A stretch of DNA of 64,000 nucleotides from contig CM034100.1 in NCBI GenBank assembly GCA_019914945.1, forward strand, positions 1,563,209-1,627,208, in the 5' to 3' direction. A program made the position numbers and the translations under genes. The notes beneath the pieces were generated by a model that was not told the origin of the DNA, did no database searches, and saw only the letters and a list, made by a program, of their open reading frames with translations. Shown piece after piece: positions 38,045 through 51,116 of the stretch. How positions within the stretch are numbered: the stretch's first letter is position 1; every line of letters starts with the position of its first letter. Source of the stretch: Typha latifolia (Eukaryota; Streptophyta; Magnoliopsida; Poales; Typhaceae).

Positions 38045-39901
38045 ATCTTTGTGTGTGAAAAGCAATCGGTGTCGGTGTCCGGTAAAGGATTTTATTCGAA
38101 ATAACGGCTTCACTCCCTGCTGTTGCAAGTTTGCAATGATCATTCCATTGCGCTGCTCTGTTGTATCTGTATCTTAACAACTCTCCATTTGAGTTACTCC
38201 TTGTTCATCTTAAATATTTCTGGATCTATAATTCCCACAGTTCACCCGTTTGCCAGTTTCTTAAGCTGTTAAGTAACTCTAGCTTAATGCGTGGATTGTA
38301 GTTACTCAGATTCAAACTAGTGCATAGACTCTTTTGTGAAGCAGCTGGTCATCCTCTTCCGGAAGTCAACTTGTAAGTCACAGTTTCTTCTTTCTCTTCT
38401 CTTGCCTTTTAATTTCGTTACCAATCCATTTCCCCTAATAAAATCTTAAGAATCAAACGACCGTCAAACCTAAGATCAAAATATCTGATCAAGAAAGCAT
38501 ACGATCGATTTTCACCTACCATGAAGAGAGAGAGGGATCACCGGCAAAGATATTGTCGAGTAAAGTGTGCACCAAGGCAAGCATCCCATAGTTGCTTCTA
38601 TAAGTGTCAAGAAAGGGAGAAAGCATAGGAATTTTCACCTACTACCATGAGGAAAATATGGGGATATCTACTGAAAATGCTGTTTGCAGTCAACGTACAA
38701 GCATCTCTATATTGCGTTACATAGTCAAGATAAAAGAAGGTATAGAAGCAAACATTAAAAAGCCACCAAGCATGCGAAATCTAACTAATAAAGTTGATTG
38801 ACCAAGGGGAAAGGCCAAAAAAAAAACACACCTAATATTCTTCAACATGATGCCCAGAAGAATTGTCTACTCTTCTAAAAGCCCACCAATCCGCCACCCA
38901 GCTTTAGACGACAGAGAAGTTAGTTTAATGACTCCATAATATGTTAATTTAAAAGGATAACTCATCATTAAACAACTTAATACACATCAAAAGAGAATTG
39001 ACCTTTTTTTATCCGGTCCATACATACAGTACTTAATAAAAACTATTATTTAGTCTCATCATTATTGGGGGTGGGACTCTTTTTAAGTCTACCCCAACCA
39101 AGACGTCACGTGCCAAATTGGCTTAAAGAAGAACGCATTTGGGGGGGCCTAGGGCTTGGAAACAGCCGACCCCACTTGTCTTGGCTAACGACACATAAAG
39201 ATGGTGTCACTTGGAGATAACAAACACCAAATACTTGGTTCCACTTGTTCCTACTCTTGCATGTAATCATCACCAGCGTTTCTATTCACTTAAATAGTTT
39301 AATAGTACCCCAATTCCACTATTCTTCTAACCCACCTCCAATCACGTAGCCGTCTTCTAGAATACCGCGTCCTCCAACCCATTTGCAGGCTGTAGCCCAC
39401 TAAATCTGCGTTGCCTCGTCATCACCGGCCACCGTCTAAGTGATCACCGGACGGACGGCGTTCGTATGAAACCGTGGGGGGGGGGGGTGGGGGGGTGGGA
39501 AGCACGTGAGTGGTACGAATTTTGATGTTGTGAATTGTGATGGGTCGTATTTGGATTGAATGCTCTCATCTAATTCTACAGTGGGAATTGAAGGCCTTTC
39601 AATTACTGGGCCCACTAAATTGTCGTGTGCCCGGTTGGGTGCTAAATACCAATCATACCGTCCTAACCTAAAGCTCTATCCAGTACCCACATCATCAATA
39701 TGTTATAATTGTTTTTATTGTCCTTTACCAGCTAATCCTATTGTTATTGTTTTACCATCAGCAGTCTTTATTAAATGTGTAATTATTAACAGTCTTTTAC
39801 TAAACTATCTCCTCCCCGGCCCAGCCCATTAATCCTTGTTATTTGCCCCTTTCCAAATATTAAGAATGACTCACCCAGTAGAATAGTTTTGAAACTAAAA
39901 G

Positions 39902-39937
<36 letters not shown>

Positions 39938-40223
39938 TTCCGCGCGTTTCCGTTTACCCGTTACCGTCTCCGAATCGGAACACCTACCAATAACCCACTC
40001 AAATCCAAGGAAAATGAAACGGAAACAAAGAAGTCCGAATTGGAATCTCTTTCCTCGTTTGACTACACCACCAATACTATTTTCTCCAAGATGAGAGATC
40101 CCATTCCATATATATATATATATGAACTCCTTAGAATCTCCTCTTTTAATTCAAGACACCTCTCTCTCTCCCTAATCCCACCGGATTAGAATCATTGTTA
40201 TTACTCGTCCTAGTAAATAACCA
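38045..40223. other. Spacer and promoter of the AZG1-like gene
   Basis: No gene recognised. Notable items are a G-rich run (39476-39498), a CT tract (39906-39933) and a TATA-type stretch (40107-40124) about 100 bases before the AZG1 start codon, the likely core promoter. Confidence 0.5.
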
Positions 40224-41927
40224 ATGGATCCGATTCCAACCACCTCCCCCTCCACATCCACCTCCACCACCCGGGTCGGCCGGCTCAACGCGGCCGTGGC
40301 CGGGTCGCGGGTCGGGAAGCGCTTCAAGCTAGTGGAGCGAGGCACGACGTTCACCACCGAGCTCCGCGCAGGGACCGCGACGTTCCTGACGATGGCCTAC
40401 ATCCTCGCCGTCAACGCCTCCATCCTCTCCGACTCCGGCGCCACGTGCGACGTGTCCGACTGTCTCAACCCTTCGCCCACCTGTAAGTTCCCGCCGGTCG
40501 ACCCTGGCTACTCATCGTGCCTCGACCGGGTCCGGCGCGACCTCATCGTGGCCACGGCGGCATCTTCTATAATCGGATCCTTCATCATGGGGTTGTTCGC
40601 AAATCTACCCCTCGCCCTCGCCCCGGGGATGGGCACCAACGCCTACTTCGCCTACACCGTCGTCGGCTTCCACGGCTCGGGCAACCTCTCCTACTCCACC
40701 GCCCTCGCCGCGGTCTTCTTGGAAGGATTAATCTTTCTCATCATCTCCGCGCTCGGATTCCGCGCCAAGCTGGCAAAGCTCGTCCCGAAGCCCGTCCGGA
40801 TCAGCTCGTCCGCCGGGATCGGGCTTTTCCTCGCATTCATCGGACTCCAAAACAACCAAGGCGTCGGTCTCGTCGGGTACAGCTCGTCGACGCTCGTCAC
40901 CCTAGGCGCCTGCCCCCTATCCGATCGCGCCTCCGTCGCCCCGGTACAAACCTTCGCCAACGGCACCGTGGCTTTAATCCCCGGCGGCACAGTCTCAAGC
41001 GACTTCCTCTGCCTCCACGGCCGCATGGAGAGCCCCACCTTCTGGCTCGCCGTCGTCGGATTCGTCATCATCTCGTTCTGCCTCATTAAGAACATCAAGG
41101 GCGCCATGATCTACGGCATCGTCTTCGTCACCGCCATCTCCTGGTTCCGCAACACCGCCGTCACCGCCTTCCCCAACACCACCACCGGCAACGACAACTA
41201 CGATTACTTCAAGAAGGTCATCGACGTCCACCGCATAAAGTCCACCGCCGGCGCCCTTAGCTTCAAAGGCATAGGAAAAGGCTACTTCTGGGAAGCGCTC
41301 GTCACCTTCCTCTACGTCGACGTGCTCGACACCACCGGCACTCTTTACTCCATGGCCCGCTTTGCCGGCTTCGTCGACGAGAAGGGCGACTTCGAGGGGC
41401 AGTACTTCGCGTTCATGTCCGACGCCACGGCGATCGTGACGGGGTCGCTACTAGGGACCTCCCCCGTAACGGCCTTCATCGAGTCGTCGACGGGGATCAG
41501 AGAAGGCGGGCGGACGGGCCTGACGGCGTTGACGGTGGCCGGGTACTTCTTGCTGTCCTTCTTCTTCACGCCGCTCCTCGCGTCGATACCGGCGTGGGCG
41601 GTGGGGCCGCCGCTCGTTCTGGTTGGAGTGCTGATGATGAAGTCGGTGACGGATATCGACTGGTCGGAGATGAAGGAGGCGATCCCGGCTTTCATGACGC
41701 TGATCTTGATGCCTCTCACCTATTCCATTGCCTACGGGCTCATCGGAGGAATTGGGACCTACATCGTGTTGCATTCCTGGGATTGGGCTTGGGCCGGGTG
41801 GGACCGCCTAGGATTAGGGAAGCGGATTACGAGGAGTACTAATAACAAGTTAGCCGCTAACGATGATCATCGTGTCACTGCTAATGGATCTAGTAGCAAC
41901 GATATCAAGCAGCTTGACGTGGTTTAG
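40224..41927 (+). CDS. AZG1: Adenine/guanine permease, AZG1-like
   Basis: A single intronless frame of 567 residues. It belongs to the AzgA-type purine permeases (nucleobase-cation symporter 2 fold), which import adenine and guanine; plant AZG1 and AZG2 have also been linked to cytokinin transport. The N-terminal 30 residues are hydrophilic and Thr/Ser-rich. Membrane helices begin at [16 protein letters not shown]. Family motifs are [42 protein letters not shown] and the substrate-site region [37 protein letters not shown] and [13 protein letters not shown] follow. Length is close to Arabidopsis AZG1 (about 580) and longer than AZG2. An extracellular Cys-rich loop ([15 protein letters not shown]) is typical of plant AZGs. 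Third codon positions are strongly G/C, in contrast to the AT-rich flanks. Confidence 0.94.
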   Translation: MDPIPTTSPSTSTSTTRVGRLNAAVAGSRVGKRFKLVERGTTFTTELRAGTATFLTMAYILAVNASILSDSGATCDVSDCLNPSPTCKFPPVDPGYSSCLDRVRRDLIVATAASSIIGSFIMGLFANLPLALAPGMGTNAYFAYTVVGFHGSGNLSYSTALAAVFLEGLIFLIISALGFRAKLAKLVPKPVRISSSAGIGLFLAFIGLQNNQGVGLVGYSSSTLVTLGACPLSDRASVAPVQTFANGTVALIPGGTVSSDFLCLHGRMESPTFWLAVVGFVIISFCLIKNIKGAMIYGIVFVTAISWFRNTAVTAFPNTTTGNDNYDYFKKVIDVHRIKSTAGALSFKGIGKGYFWEALVTFLYVDVLDTTGTLYSMARFAGFVDEKGDFEGQYFAFMSDATAIVTGSLLGTSPVTAFIESSTGIREGGRTGLTALTVAGYFLLSFFFTPLLASIPAWAVGPPLVLVGVLMMKSVTDIDWSEMKEAIPAFMTLILMPLTYSIAYGLIGGIGTYIVLHSWDWAWAGWDRLGLGKRITRSTNNKLAANDDHRVTANGSSSNDIKQLDVV

Positions 41928-44547
41928 ATCATGCTCTCTTTTTTTTTCTTTTCTTTTCCATAAAAGTTTTTGAATCCGAAGGTTTGGATAAATAGGAACG
42001 AGATTGTAGATATATTTAAAATGTTATCTCTCTTCTCCTATTTGAACAAAAAAGAATATATAAAAAAAAAATAGTCTACCTTTAACTTTTATTATCATTT
42101 TAACTTTCGGCATATATTTTTGAAGTTATTAGTGATGATATTCTTTTGTATCCGTGCACATACAAATCAATCTTTTCACTGGACAAGGACATAGAATTTG
42201 TTGGATCCTGCAATTGGGAGTTAGAGAAAGAGATTGAGTGCTCTAACTTCTGCTTATCTAGAGTTCTCAACTTTTTTTTAAAAAAAATTTGGGAGGGGGG
42301 GGTGCTAACTTTTAAAAAGGTTGGAGATGGTGGTTTTCCATTGACTGTGGAGAATATTCCATGTCCAATAATTGGAGGCTTGTAAAGAAGCCAAGGGACG
42401 TTGGTCTTTGGATTGATGTTGTAGTTTGTTATACCGTCTGACACTTATTAGATACTGTGTCACATTTTCCTAATCAGCATTAAGTATTTATTACTTAGTA
42501 ATGAGATATATACTTGTGTCTCAAAAATTAAACGGTGGAGCCAAAGATGTGAGAAAAAGATAAGACTACTCTTTTCAAAGGTTCAGATGCACATATATGG
42601 ATGCCAGTCTTCCTATTAGAAAGGAGTATAGTCTAAGGTAAGAATAATTAGAGGCAGGGAAAGGGATAGGAGCTGATATTTTGAGTTCCTTGTTTGAACC
42701 GTCTCTGCTAACATGATAGCTACTATATAATCTTTAGAGTTCTTATTTCTACACATGTATACGTATACATAGCAAACCTAGTCAACTCAAATGCAGGTCA
42801 ACAAAGCTAATCTAGTCACAGCAGCATCATATGATAGTGATTCTTTCCGTTTTCACATTGATAACTCAAACATAAGTATATTGAATTTTTTTTTCTTTTA
42901 TGGAGCATTCAATGCAAAAGAAATGAATAATCTTTTGGAATCTAAACTTGTCTAGTTATATATATATATATATGATAAGTACATGCATATCTATTCACAT
43001 AATATTAAAATGCTTAATTTGTTATCTTTATAGGCATATCCCAAGCAGGAGGGAGACCAAACTCGTTGAAGAAAGTAGGATCAACATGGGGCTATTCACA
43101 TGTGGCCATCTCTTTCACAGGTGGTGTGAGCACTGAGCAAGGTGAGAATTAAAATAAAATACAAAACTCAAACACTTTTATCATTTTCTTTTCTTTCTCT
43201 TCACAAGAAGAGGCTAAGCCTCCTACCCTCACTTTTTGCGGCGTTTATGAGGTTGGTAGCTACATCCTTTAAATGCCTCCTTGAAGTTTGAATACTATTC
43301 TCCTCATCAATACATACATACATATATATGTACAATTAATTAGAATCCAAGCAAAAGAACTAGTGGATTAGTGGGACTAAAGTAGTTAAAATTTCATGAT
43401 TAATGCTGGGGCAAAGGAGACCAGTGAATTAAACTTAGGGGGTAAACTTGTTATCAAATTGAGACAAGATGTGGTGATCTTTTTGCCGACCCACCAATTG
43501 CAAGTAGATTACAGGGACAGGGTGTTAGACAGGTCCCCCATTCAAGGTACATCATGGAAGGAAGTTAAGGATTTGGACCTAATAATTACTGCTACTAGTG
43601 GGATTAAGCTCATTAAATATGCATTACCTGGCAGGATCCTCTGTACTTGCATTAAGAGGGAAAAAAAAGATGAGCTTTTTCAAATGTCAAGGATGCACAT
43701 CAGCACATGGAATTTGGCAACCAGCAGCAGCTCCTCCAAGTTGATAGTTGTCTTCATTGACTGAATCCGAGTGTCTCTTATTCTTCATCTTCTTCTTATT
43801 CATCGATTCTTACTCCCAGACAGACCTAAAAGATTTCGAGTCAAATACTGTATCTTTACTGGTATTCCAGTGGTTGAGACATACACATACACTTGTACGT
43901 GTCGTTCTCAAGCTAAAGAAAGTTAGGTTTCTCTTTTCATAAATGTGCCACTGAGTCGTTAACATTACGTGGTGGTAATATGAGAAGAACTTGCACGAAA
44001 GAATCGATAGGTCGGTGCCTACAAGTAGGATTTCATTCTATGTTTTTCTTTTCTTTTTTCTTTTTTTTCTAATATTTTTATAATGTGATTGTGGGATAGC
44101 TAACTTAGCCACTAAAAGAACCTACGTAAGAAGTGGACAAGAAAAGTGGCCCATAATAATAAAGTGATTAAGTCAGCATTTAATGTAATCGAACGAGAAG
44201 TCATGAATAGGATGGAAAATTATCTCGATTTGATTCCTCCTTTTGAAGAATTGAGAACGTTAGGCAGGTAGATGATAAAAATTAGTCTAGGAAGGATAGT
44301 AACTTTTACGTAACAAAAGAACACGAGAAAAAAGTCTGTGGTTGCTCTATCAATAGTTCTTATTATTCTTGTTAAATATCACTATCCACTACTAATAATT
44401 CTGGCTTTCTTGATCATGTGGGATGCATTAATTGCGTGGACTTTGCTTCCTCCAGTTGCCACTTATTACGGGCTCTGGATTTGAATCGCATCTACTCCAA
44501 GAAAACTTCAACCAAAACTTAGTACAAGTTCAAAGAATGGGATTGGA

Positions 44548-44578
<31 letters not shown>

Positions 44579-45878
44579 GAGTATTATGATCTTTTGGATA
44601 AGAAACTATATATCTAGCTTTATTCTAGCTTTATAGATTTATCGATTGCCAGCTTATTTATGAGTTTATCTATTCTCAGAGTGGATTGTAGTGGCTCAGA
44701 AGGGCATTTTGGTGGCAGTATACAGAGCTGTGCCAAGTTGATACCAACTCATATGGACATCAGAAACTGCACAAGTTTGTCACTGACGTTGCTTCCAAAC
44801 TGGTGATCACCAAAACCCAAGAAATTTTTTTTCACAAGATTATATTATATCTTGGATAAACCTACATGCAATTATATAATGAGGCCCACATCAAAAGATG
44901 TACTTGGGGAGAAAATTTTAGCTGGTGGCGGCGCAACTACCTCTCAAGGTTGGTTAATATTCTACGAAGAGAACAAACGGCTTCAGCCTTCCAAGAAAGA
45001 GGATCTGAATATTAGACTTTTCCTCTTGTATATTTATGTAAAATAGGAGGAGCTTATGTGCAAGATGGTGCAGGTTTTGAAAAGTCTAGCAGATTTTCTC
45101 CCTAGTTTTTTTTGCTTTACAACAAACTGGTCTTAATCAAAGCGGAAGCTAAAGTTGAACCATGGCAAGGAACTATGAAACTTTTGTCCTACCAATTTGT
45201 CCTGCTACTCTTTGGATTAAGTTCATTAGATGTTACCATCAGAAGCTAGCTTGGACTTTATTACCAGAAAAAACTACTCACCCAGTAGATTGGATGACTG
45301 GATCTCTAAAATTGCAAGTCAGGCCTTGGGCCCAAAGTCTTAACTTTAGCTCTGTTGCAAGATGCATCACTAGTATTCTGTCTATGGGCAGTATCTCTTT
45401 GGCACAATTCAGTGTAACATATCTTTTTAATATTTGGTTCTCTAAAATATTATTATGCAGCAGATTGGCGAGAGTTGGAAGCAATGCATGGGCCCGGACC
45501 CGGATTCAACTTTAGCACTGTTCAAACACTATCTTACAAATATTTTATCTGTGGAGCTACTTTATGCATTCCAGAGTTACAAATTTGAATCACCAGGGAG
45601 GCTGGTCCTACACACCCCCATAAAACAAGTAATGTCGCGGTCTTCTATTAACTTCTATAAGCTGCCTACTTAAAAGAACATCATATGCAGGAATCCTTTT
45701 GACAAGAATGTGTTCGAAGGCGCATCGCGTCCATTATGGTGTTAAAACAAGTTCAGGTTTACTTACAATAACAACAACAAAAAAAAGGTAGAACGCATAC
45801 TGACAGAGAAACAATAAGCAAATAAACATCAGGTGATTAACTAAAACAAGGAACAATCCTCGGGCTTAGTGACACAAA
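41928..45878. other. 4-kb spacer with no recognised gene
   Basis: Several open frames of 60-120 codons occur on both strands (for example 43396-43764 plus and 42100-42444 minus), but none shows a known domain or exon-like codon pattern. An AAT microsatellite is at 44548-44578. I see no transposon ends. The stretch may be decayed sequence. Confidence 0.45.
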
Positions 45879-47234
45879 TCAGCATGTCTCTGGTTGTTTC
45901 TGTTGTTGCTGCGCACCTTGCCATGCCCAGACAATATCTGAAAGGGCCGGTTTTATGTCTTGCTTCCACAACTTCTGGTACTCCAGTGTATCCCCATTGG
46001 TCTGTTTGATTTCCACCAAATGAAATGTGGGGGTGACCTCAAAGATCTCAGCATCAATGGCCAAAACCCCTTTTCTTCCTTCCCTTTGAGATTCCATCTT
46101 CAAAACCCCACAATCCTTCTTCTTGACTTTCAGCTTCAAGCACTTAGCAATATCCTCCAGTTTTGAGATAATCACTGAAGCCGGCTTGCTGGATGTGAAT
46201 CTTGCTTCTCTATTGTGGTCAGTCTCTTCAAACAAGCCTGAAAGATCAAATCCTGCTGAAAGAGAGATGATATCAAAAGCATTCAAGTTGGTTAATTTTC
46301 CACTGTCCTGCTTCTCCTCAACCCCGCAGCTATCTGAGGAATTAAAATCAGCATCTTTGTCAGAAGGAACAGGAACAATTTCATTTGTTTCTCTATTTTT
46401 CCTTATTAGTTTGTCATCAAGTCCCTTTCTAAACCAAGGAGTTTCCATGATTTTTGCAATTGAGATCCTGGTATTTGGGTTTGGGTCCAGAATTCTAGAC
46501 AATAGCCTTCGAGCATCTGGTGAGAACCAACGAGGACATTTGAATTCTGCTTTTCCAATCTTCCTATACATCTCCATCAGATTTGAATCATGAAAAGGGA
46601 GATAACCAGCCATGAGAACAAATAAGATCACTCCACAAGACCATGTATCAGCTTTTGCACCATCATATCCTTTTCTGCTGATCACCTCAGGAGCAACATA
46701 CGCAGGAGTACCACAAGTTGTGTGGAGTAGGCCATCTTGACTCTTAGATTCAGCAAGAGCACTCAAACCAAAATCTGAAATTTTCAAATTTCCATTCTCA
46801 TCAAGCAGAAGGTTTTCCGGTTTCAAATCACGATGATAAACACCTCTGCTGTGGCAGAAATCGACAGCACTGATCAGTTGCTGAAAATATTTTCTTGCGA
46901 CATCTTCTTTGAGCCTACCCTTGGCAACCTTGTTGAATAACTCTCCACCCTTGACATATTCAAGGACAAAGTATATCTTCGATTTGGTAGCCATGACCTC
47001 ATACAGCTGCACAACATTTGGGTGCCTCACCAATTTCATAACTGAAATCTCCCGTTTGATCTGATCAATAAGCCCAACCTTCAAGACCTTGTCTTTGTCG
47101 ATCACCTTGATAGCAACACTTTGGGAGCTCTTAAGATTCCTAGCATAGTAAACTTTGGCAAAGGTTCCTTGCCCTAATAGTCTCCCCATCTCATACTTTT
47201 GCATCAAAACACTTCCTTGATTGACTGTCCCCAT
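45879..47234 (-). CDS. CBL-interacting protein kinase (CIPK), intron-less clade
   Basis: One uninterrupted frame of 451 residues. CIPKs are SnRK3 serine/threonine kinases activated by calcineurin B-like calcium sensors, controlling ion channels and transporters in stress and nutrition. The kinase domain (about residues 14-268) shows the glycine loop [13 protein letters not shown], Lys in [11 protein letters not shown] and catalytic [17 protein letters not shown] and the activation-loop end [15 protein letters not shown] follow. The regulatory NAF motif is [19 protein letters not shown] at about residue 317, which binds CBL and inhibits the kinase. A PPI region follows ([20 protein letters not shown]). 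The absence of coding introns places it in the intron-poor CIPK clade, and sequence flavour is nearest to CIPK2/CIPK10-type proteins. The 5' leader is interrupted by an intron and contains an upstream ORF. Confidence 0.96.
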   Translation of the reverse strand: MGTVNQGSVLMQKYEMGRLLGQGTFAKVYYARNLKSSQSVAIKVIDKDKVLKVGLIDQIKREISVMKLVRHPNVVQLYEVMATKSKIYFVLEYVKGGELFNKVAKGRLKEDVARKYFQQLISAVDFCHSRGVYHRDLKPENLLLDENGNLKISDFGLSALAESKSQDGLLHTTCGTPAYVAPEVISRKGYDGAKADTWSCGVILFVLMAGYLPFHDSNLMEMYRKIGKAEFKCPRWFSPDARRLLSRILDPNPNTRISIAKIMETPWFRKGLDDKLIRKNRETNEIVPVPSDKDADFNSSDSCGVEEKQDSGKLTNLNAFDIISLSAGFDLSGLFEETDHNREARFTSSKPASVIISKLEDIAKCLKLKVKKKDCGVLKMESQREGRKGVLAIDAEIFEVTPTFHLVEIKQTNGDTLEYQKLWKQDIKPALSDIVWAWQGAQQQQKQPETC

Positions 47235-48356
47235 AGTATTCTATGTATAAACCACAATCAACACCCTACTTGCTCCCGCTGATATGTTTATACCTTCTAT
47301 AAGCGGGATCCTTGGGACATAAGATTTCAACCGTCTTCTACAAGGTCGTGGTCTACCACATCTTTTATAGGATTTCTAGCCCCATTTTGGGTTCGTAGCC
47401 GGAGCACAGGCTGGACATGCTCCAGTACTCCAATCTCATCAGGAAATAGCAGGGTCGGCTCAGCTAGAGCCACAAAATCATTTACCTTAGATGGTAATGT
47501 CCTGGAGTTCAAACACATTTTTCAGCATTCCCTGGTATTTGTCGTCCAAATTTTACCCCAATCCTGCAAAGACAAATAGAATCTCTAATTATATCTCACA
47601 ATGTTTACCAAACATCCAATTCATCTTAAAAATTGTTAACATAAATTTCAAACCAAAAGGAAATAAAAAATAAAAAATAAAAACTTATGTATAAAAACAA
47701 ACGAAGCAAGACAGCTCATTTAACAGTAACAATCCATGAGCGAGAATAATAATAAATGAAAATAACATCTTTAAATTGCATTAATTCCTAGTTATACCAA
47801 CATTTCTCTAAAAAGATCATAAAAGGAAAGAGGTATAGCTGCACAGCAGAATCTGGGGACAGCTAATTGACGAAAAAAAAAAATCATCCACAAGCTTAAA
47901 GATATAATCATTCTAAAGGTGAAATTGAGAATCCTCTTTACTGAAATCAATAGCTTCCAAATATATATATACAAAGCACGCAAATGGACAAATTAAAAGA
48001 AAATTGAAAAGCTAACAAACTATTCATAAATACTATAAAATTGCATCCTTTCTTTTTAAAATTAATCAACCACCAAAAGAATAAGGAATAGAATAAATCG
48101 GTAGATCAAGGTTGTCAAAAAGAAGATTATTTGTACCCCCACCAAAAAAAAAAGCAATACAGAGAACAGATTTGAACAAGAGAAATAAACTTTTTGAAAA
48201 CTTACCAAACCAATGAAATCGATACTCAAAACAAAAAAATGACAAAGAAATTTCATCAAAAACAACCCACAGAAAGCTAAACAATTTAGCTCACCAACAA
48301 TCCGACAGAAAATTTGATGAAAAAAAGAACCCACAAATCACGAGAAATGGAGTACC
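47235..48356 (-). promoter_or_regulatory. Spliced 5' leader of the CIPK gene with upstream ORF
   Basis: On the minus strand a donor (GGAAAAG|GTACTCC) lies at 48356/48355 and an acceptor (CTTTGCAG|GATTGG) at 47564/47563, implying a leader intron of about 0.8 kb and a second leader exon at 47563-47235. Within that exon an ATG at 47518 opens a 63-codon frame that ends at 47327, 92 bases before the CIPK start. If translated, it would be expected to reduce initiation on the main frame. Confidence 0.55.
47327..47518 (-). CDS. Upstream ORF (63 codons) in the CIPK leader
   Basis: The predicted peptide starts MCLNSRTLPSKVND and ends VVDHDLVEDG. I recognise no domain in it. It is listed because of its position inside the predicted CIPK leader exon; whether it is translated or conserved is unknown. 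It might also be a remnant of older coding sequence captured in the leader. Confidence 0.3.
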   Translation of the reverse strand: MCLNSRTLPSKVNDFVALAEPTLLFPDEIGVLEHVQPVLRLRTQNGARNPIKDVVDHDLVEDG

Positions 48357-48703
48357 TTTTCCCCACCGATTGCGATTCAAATCGGAATCGATGTATGAAT
48401 GGATCTCAAATCGGAGGATGCGAACCAGGTATATTGAACCCTAACCTTCGAAACGCGTTCTAATATCTTTCGCCTTTCTGCTCTCTATATGGCCTCTCGG
48501 AAGCCTCATAGATGTCACCAGTTGCCGAAGTACTAAAACACCCCTAGTTCCTTACAACAATTACAGTTGTAATTATCGGGCCGAAATCTCCAGCCCAGTC
48601 TATAGCTTTCTATCACTTACCATATCTATTTCTATGAATTATTAAAATTTAAACATAAAATTTTAAGAGAACCGGATCATGTAAAAAATAGGTTACAAAA
48701 ACA

Positions 48704-48743
<40 letters not shown>

Positions 48744-51116
48744 TTCAGGACCTTTAATCCTTTTCTTTTCTGCACTGCTAGATGGAGCCCAAAACTTGGC
48801 CCATCGATAATGGTACTGTTGTAATTTCCTCATACCGAAAGGCCTGTTAACAGTAAGGCAGGAGGGGGAGGGCATAATTGTAATGTAATCTCCATAAAAA
48901 TTGTTTACTATTTCCTTCCGGTAGCTGGCGGGCCATTAGCCACCAAATCCTTGATAACCGTACACGTGTCCGCAAGTTGTATTTATTTTTCCCAGACCCA
49001 CATCAATAACTCCCCCCGCTTATGCTACCCCAATTAATTTACGCCATTACTCCTCCCACCTTGCATGAGCTACTAAACCCCAAGGCCAAATTCAACGCAG
49101 ACGACGTGATTCACTATTTTCTGGGTTGTTCTTTGAAAAGTTCTGGCATTGTAGGGTAATGCACTCCCAGTGGCGATCAAGTATTGCTCCAGCGTTCCGT
49201 ATTCGAGAATCGCCGGATATGAGTTTAGATGAATCCAAAGACTATGGAGTTTTAGACTTTTTAAGGGACAGCAAGCAACCATTCCATGGATGGCCAACCG
49301 AGTTTGGTAGAGATAAGGAGACATCACACGACCCAAAGGTAGGAGATATTAATGACTTCGTATCTTTCTCTTCTTCTTTTTTTCACATTAATTGGGGTGC
49401 TACATTGATAAGTTTGTAGATGGAATAATTAGTTCTGTTTCTAAGATTCCTAGTTTGGACCATCATGGATCAATTGTACTTTGACAGATTGGTCTGGCAC
49501 TGCGGACTAGTTGTTATCATGTTAGCTGAGGAGTTGGGGCTTCTTAAAAGGATACCTACAGGTAACCTAATGAGCAGTTAAATTTTTGTGCCGACGTTGA
49601 GAACTCATGCTTTGATATAATGTTTAAGTTATCAACTTTTTGAAAATGCTTAAATGAGAGACCAAATGATGGATGTTATTTCAACAATATATACATTCGT
49701 ACAACCATTTTGATAAAAGGCAGAAGGGTTTCCAAGGATGTTTTTGAAGTTTGCACTCTTGTCCAAAGAGTTGCAAGGTACTCAAACTTCGATTAGCAGC
49801 ATACTCTTTGAACTTATCCTTGGTAGGTTTCCGGAAACCAGCAAACCTATTCCAACCAGAGAGGTGCAAAAGCTATCAAAGTGTGACCCATGCCAACTAG
49901 ATCCACTTGTGAGACTAAGGTCAATTGAGTAAGTGAGTCTAAATTAATTAAAAAACGAGAGTTCATTTAATCAAGACAAGCTGCATTCTTTTGACCACTT
50001 TGACATCACAAGGGCCCTGGTCTGATTTCAAAGGAAAAGGACAGGAGCCACTCAGTGCTTCGTATGTGGTTGTGAGGCAATTGCTTAGATTTGGACGAAG
50101 AAGGTGAGTCGCATAACAAATGTGGACCAAGGAATCTAATGCTTGGTTCATTTTGTTTCCAGTTTTTCTTCTTTAATCTCCAGTCATAGCCTCTTCTTCC
50201 TGTTTCGTGGTATTATTTTTGGGCCACTAGTCATCAAAACATATATAGAGGTCTTAGATGAGCCAAGCATGAGGCTTAGGTTCTAAAAGAATACTTTTCT
50301 GATAGAGCTCCGCTCTTTCGTTTGCATTAATTAATAAAGACAGCTGCAGAAATTTAAAAGATTAATCAAATTTAGGTGAAGGATGACGCCTTGATGTTTA
50401 CATAAATATAAATAAAGACCCTGCAATATAGAAAAATGAATACGATTCATGGTAATTTTCCCATGTGCAGATGCTCGAGAGATATGAAGACGCTTATTTT
50501 AAGAATGAACAACTTGTAGATTCTTTGTTTGTTTGTTTTTTTTCACTGAAGTTTTGGGCTAATCATCGCTTTCATCCAAACAGACCACGTTTGCTAGAAC
50601 ACAGCTTCAATAGAATAGACAAACTTTTCCGTGAAGTAAATTTCTTATATTTGCCGAAGTGATATCATCTTGTTTCCATGCCAATTGATACTCCTTTATT
50701 TAAATATATAACTCCGTTCCTTCAAACTTCCGGCATTAAATTTAAATGCATCAAATGAAATAATAGAAAAGTAGTCATTGAACCATGCGCAGCCATGAAA
50801 ATATGAAACCAAGCTATATTGAAAGCCAACTATTTTTTAATATGAATATACCCAAAAGTGAAAAATGCCGACTAAGATCAAAAGAATTGGTTATAGTTGT
50901 TTTATACCCAGATGCAATAATATGTAAAATAAATAGCTGGGAAAATATTAATCCTCTCCTGGATTAAGAGAAAAATATGCGATTCCTTATTTACATGCAG
51001 TATAGCAGTAATCTTTCTAGGAAATAGCCATTAATGCAAAAGCTAGATTCAAGTTTGACAAATATATGTAGACACACTTTGAACCTTGCCAAGTCAAGAC
51101 GAATTCAAGATTCATT
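48357..51116. other. CIPK promoter region and 2-kb stretch without recognised gene
   Basis: The CIPK first leader exon and promoter occupy roughly 48357-48600. A TA microsatellite lies at about 48711-48735. The remainder (49.0-51.1 kb) carries moderate-length open frames (for example 49126-49419, 49738-49932, 50465-50662, all plus) with no known domain and no convincing splice chain linking them. Confidence 0.4.

Noticed and set aside
40517..41089. 190-residue plus-strand frame overlapping AZG1
   Set aside because: Arg/Pro-rich shadow in another frame of the GC-rich AZG1 gene; the AZG1 frame itself has clear family motifs.
43396..43764. 122-codon plus-strand frame
   Set aside because: Not assignable to any family; left within the intergenic entry.
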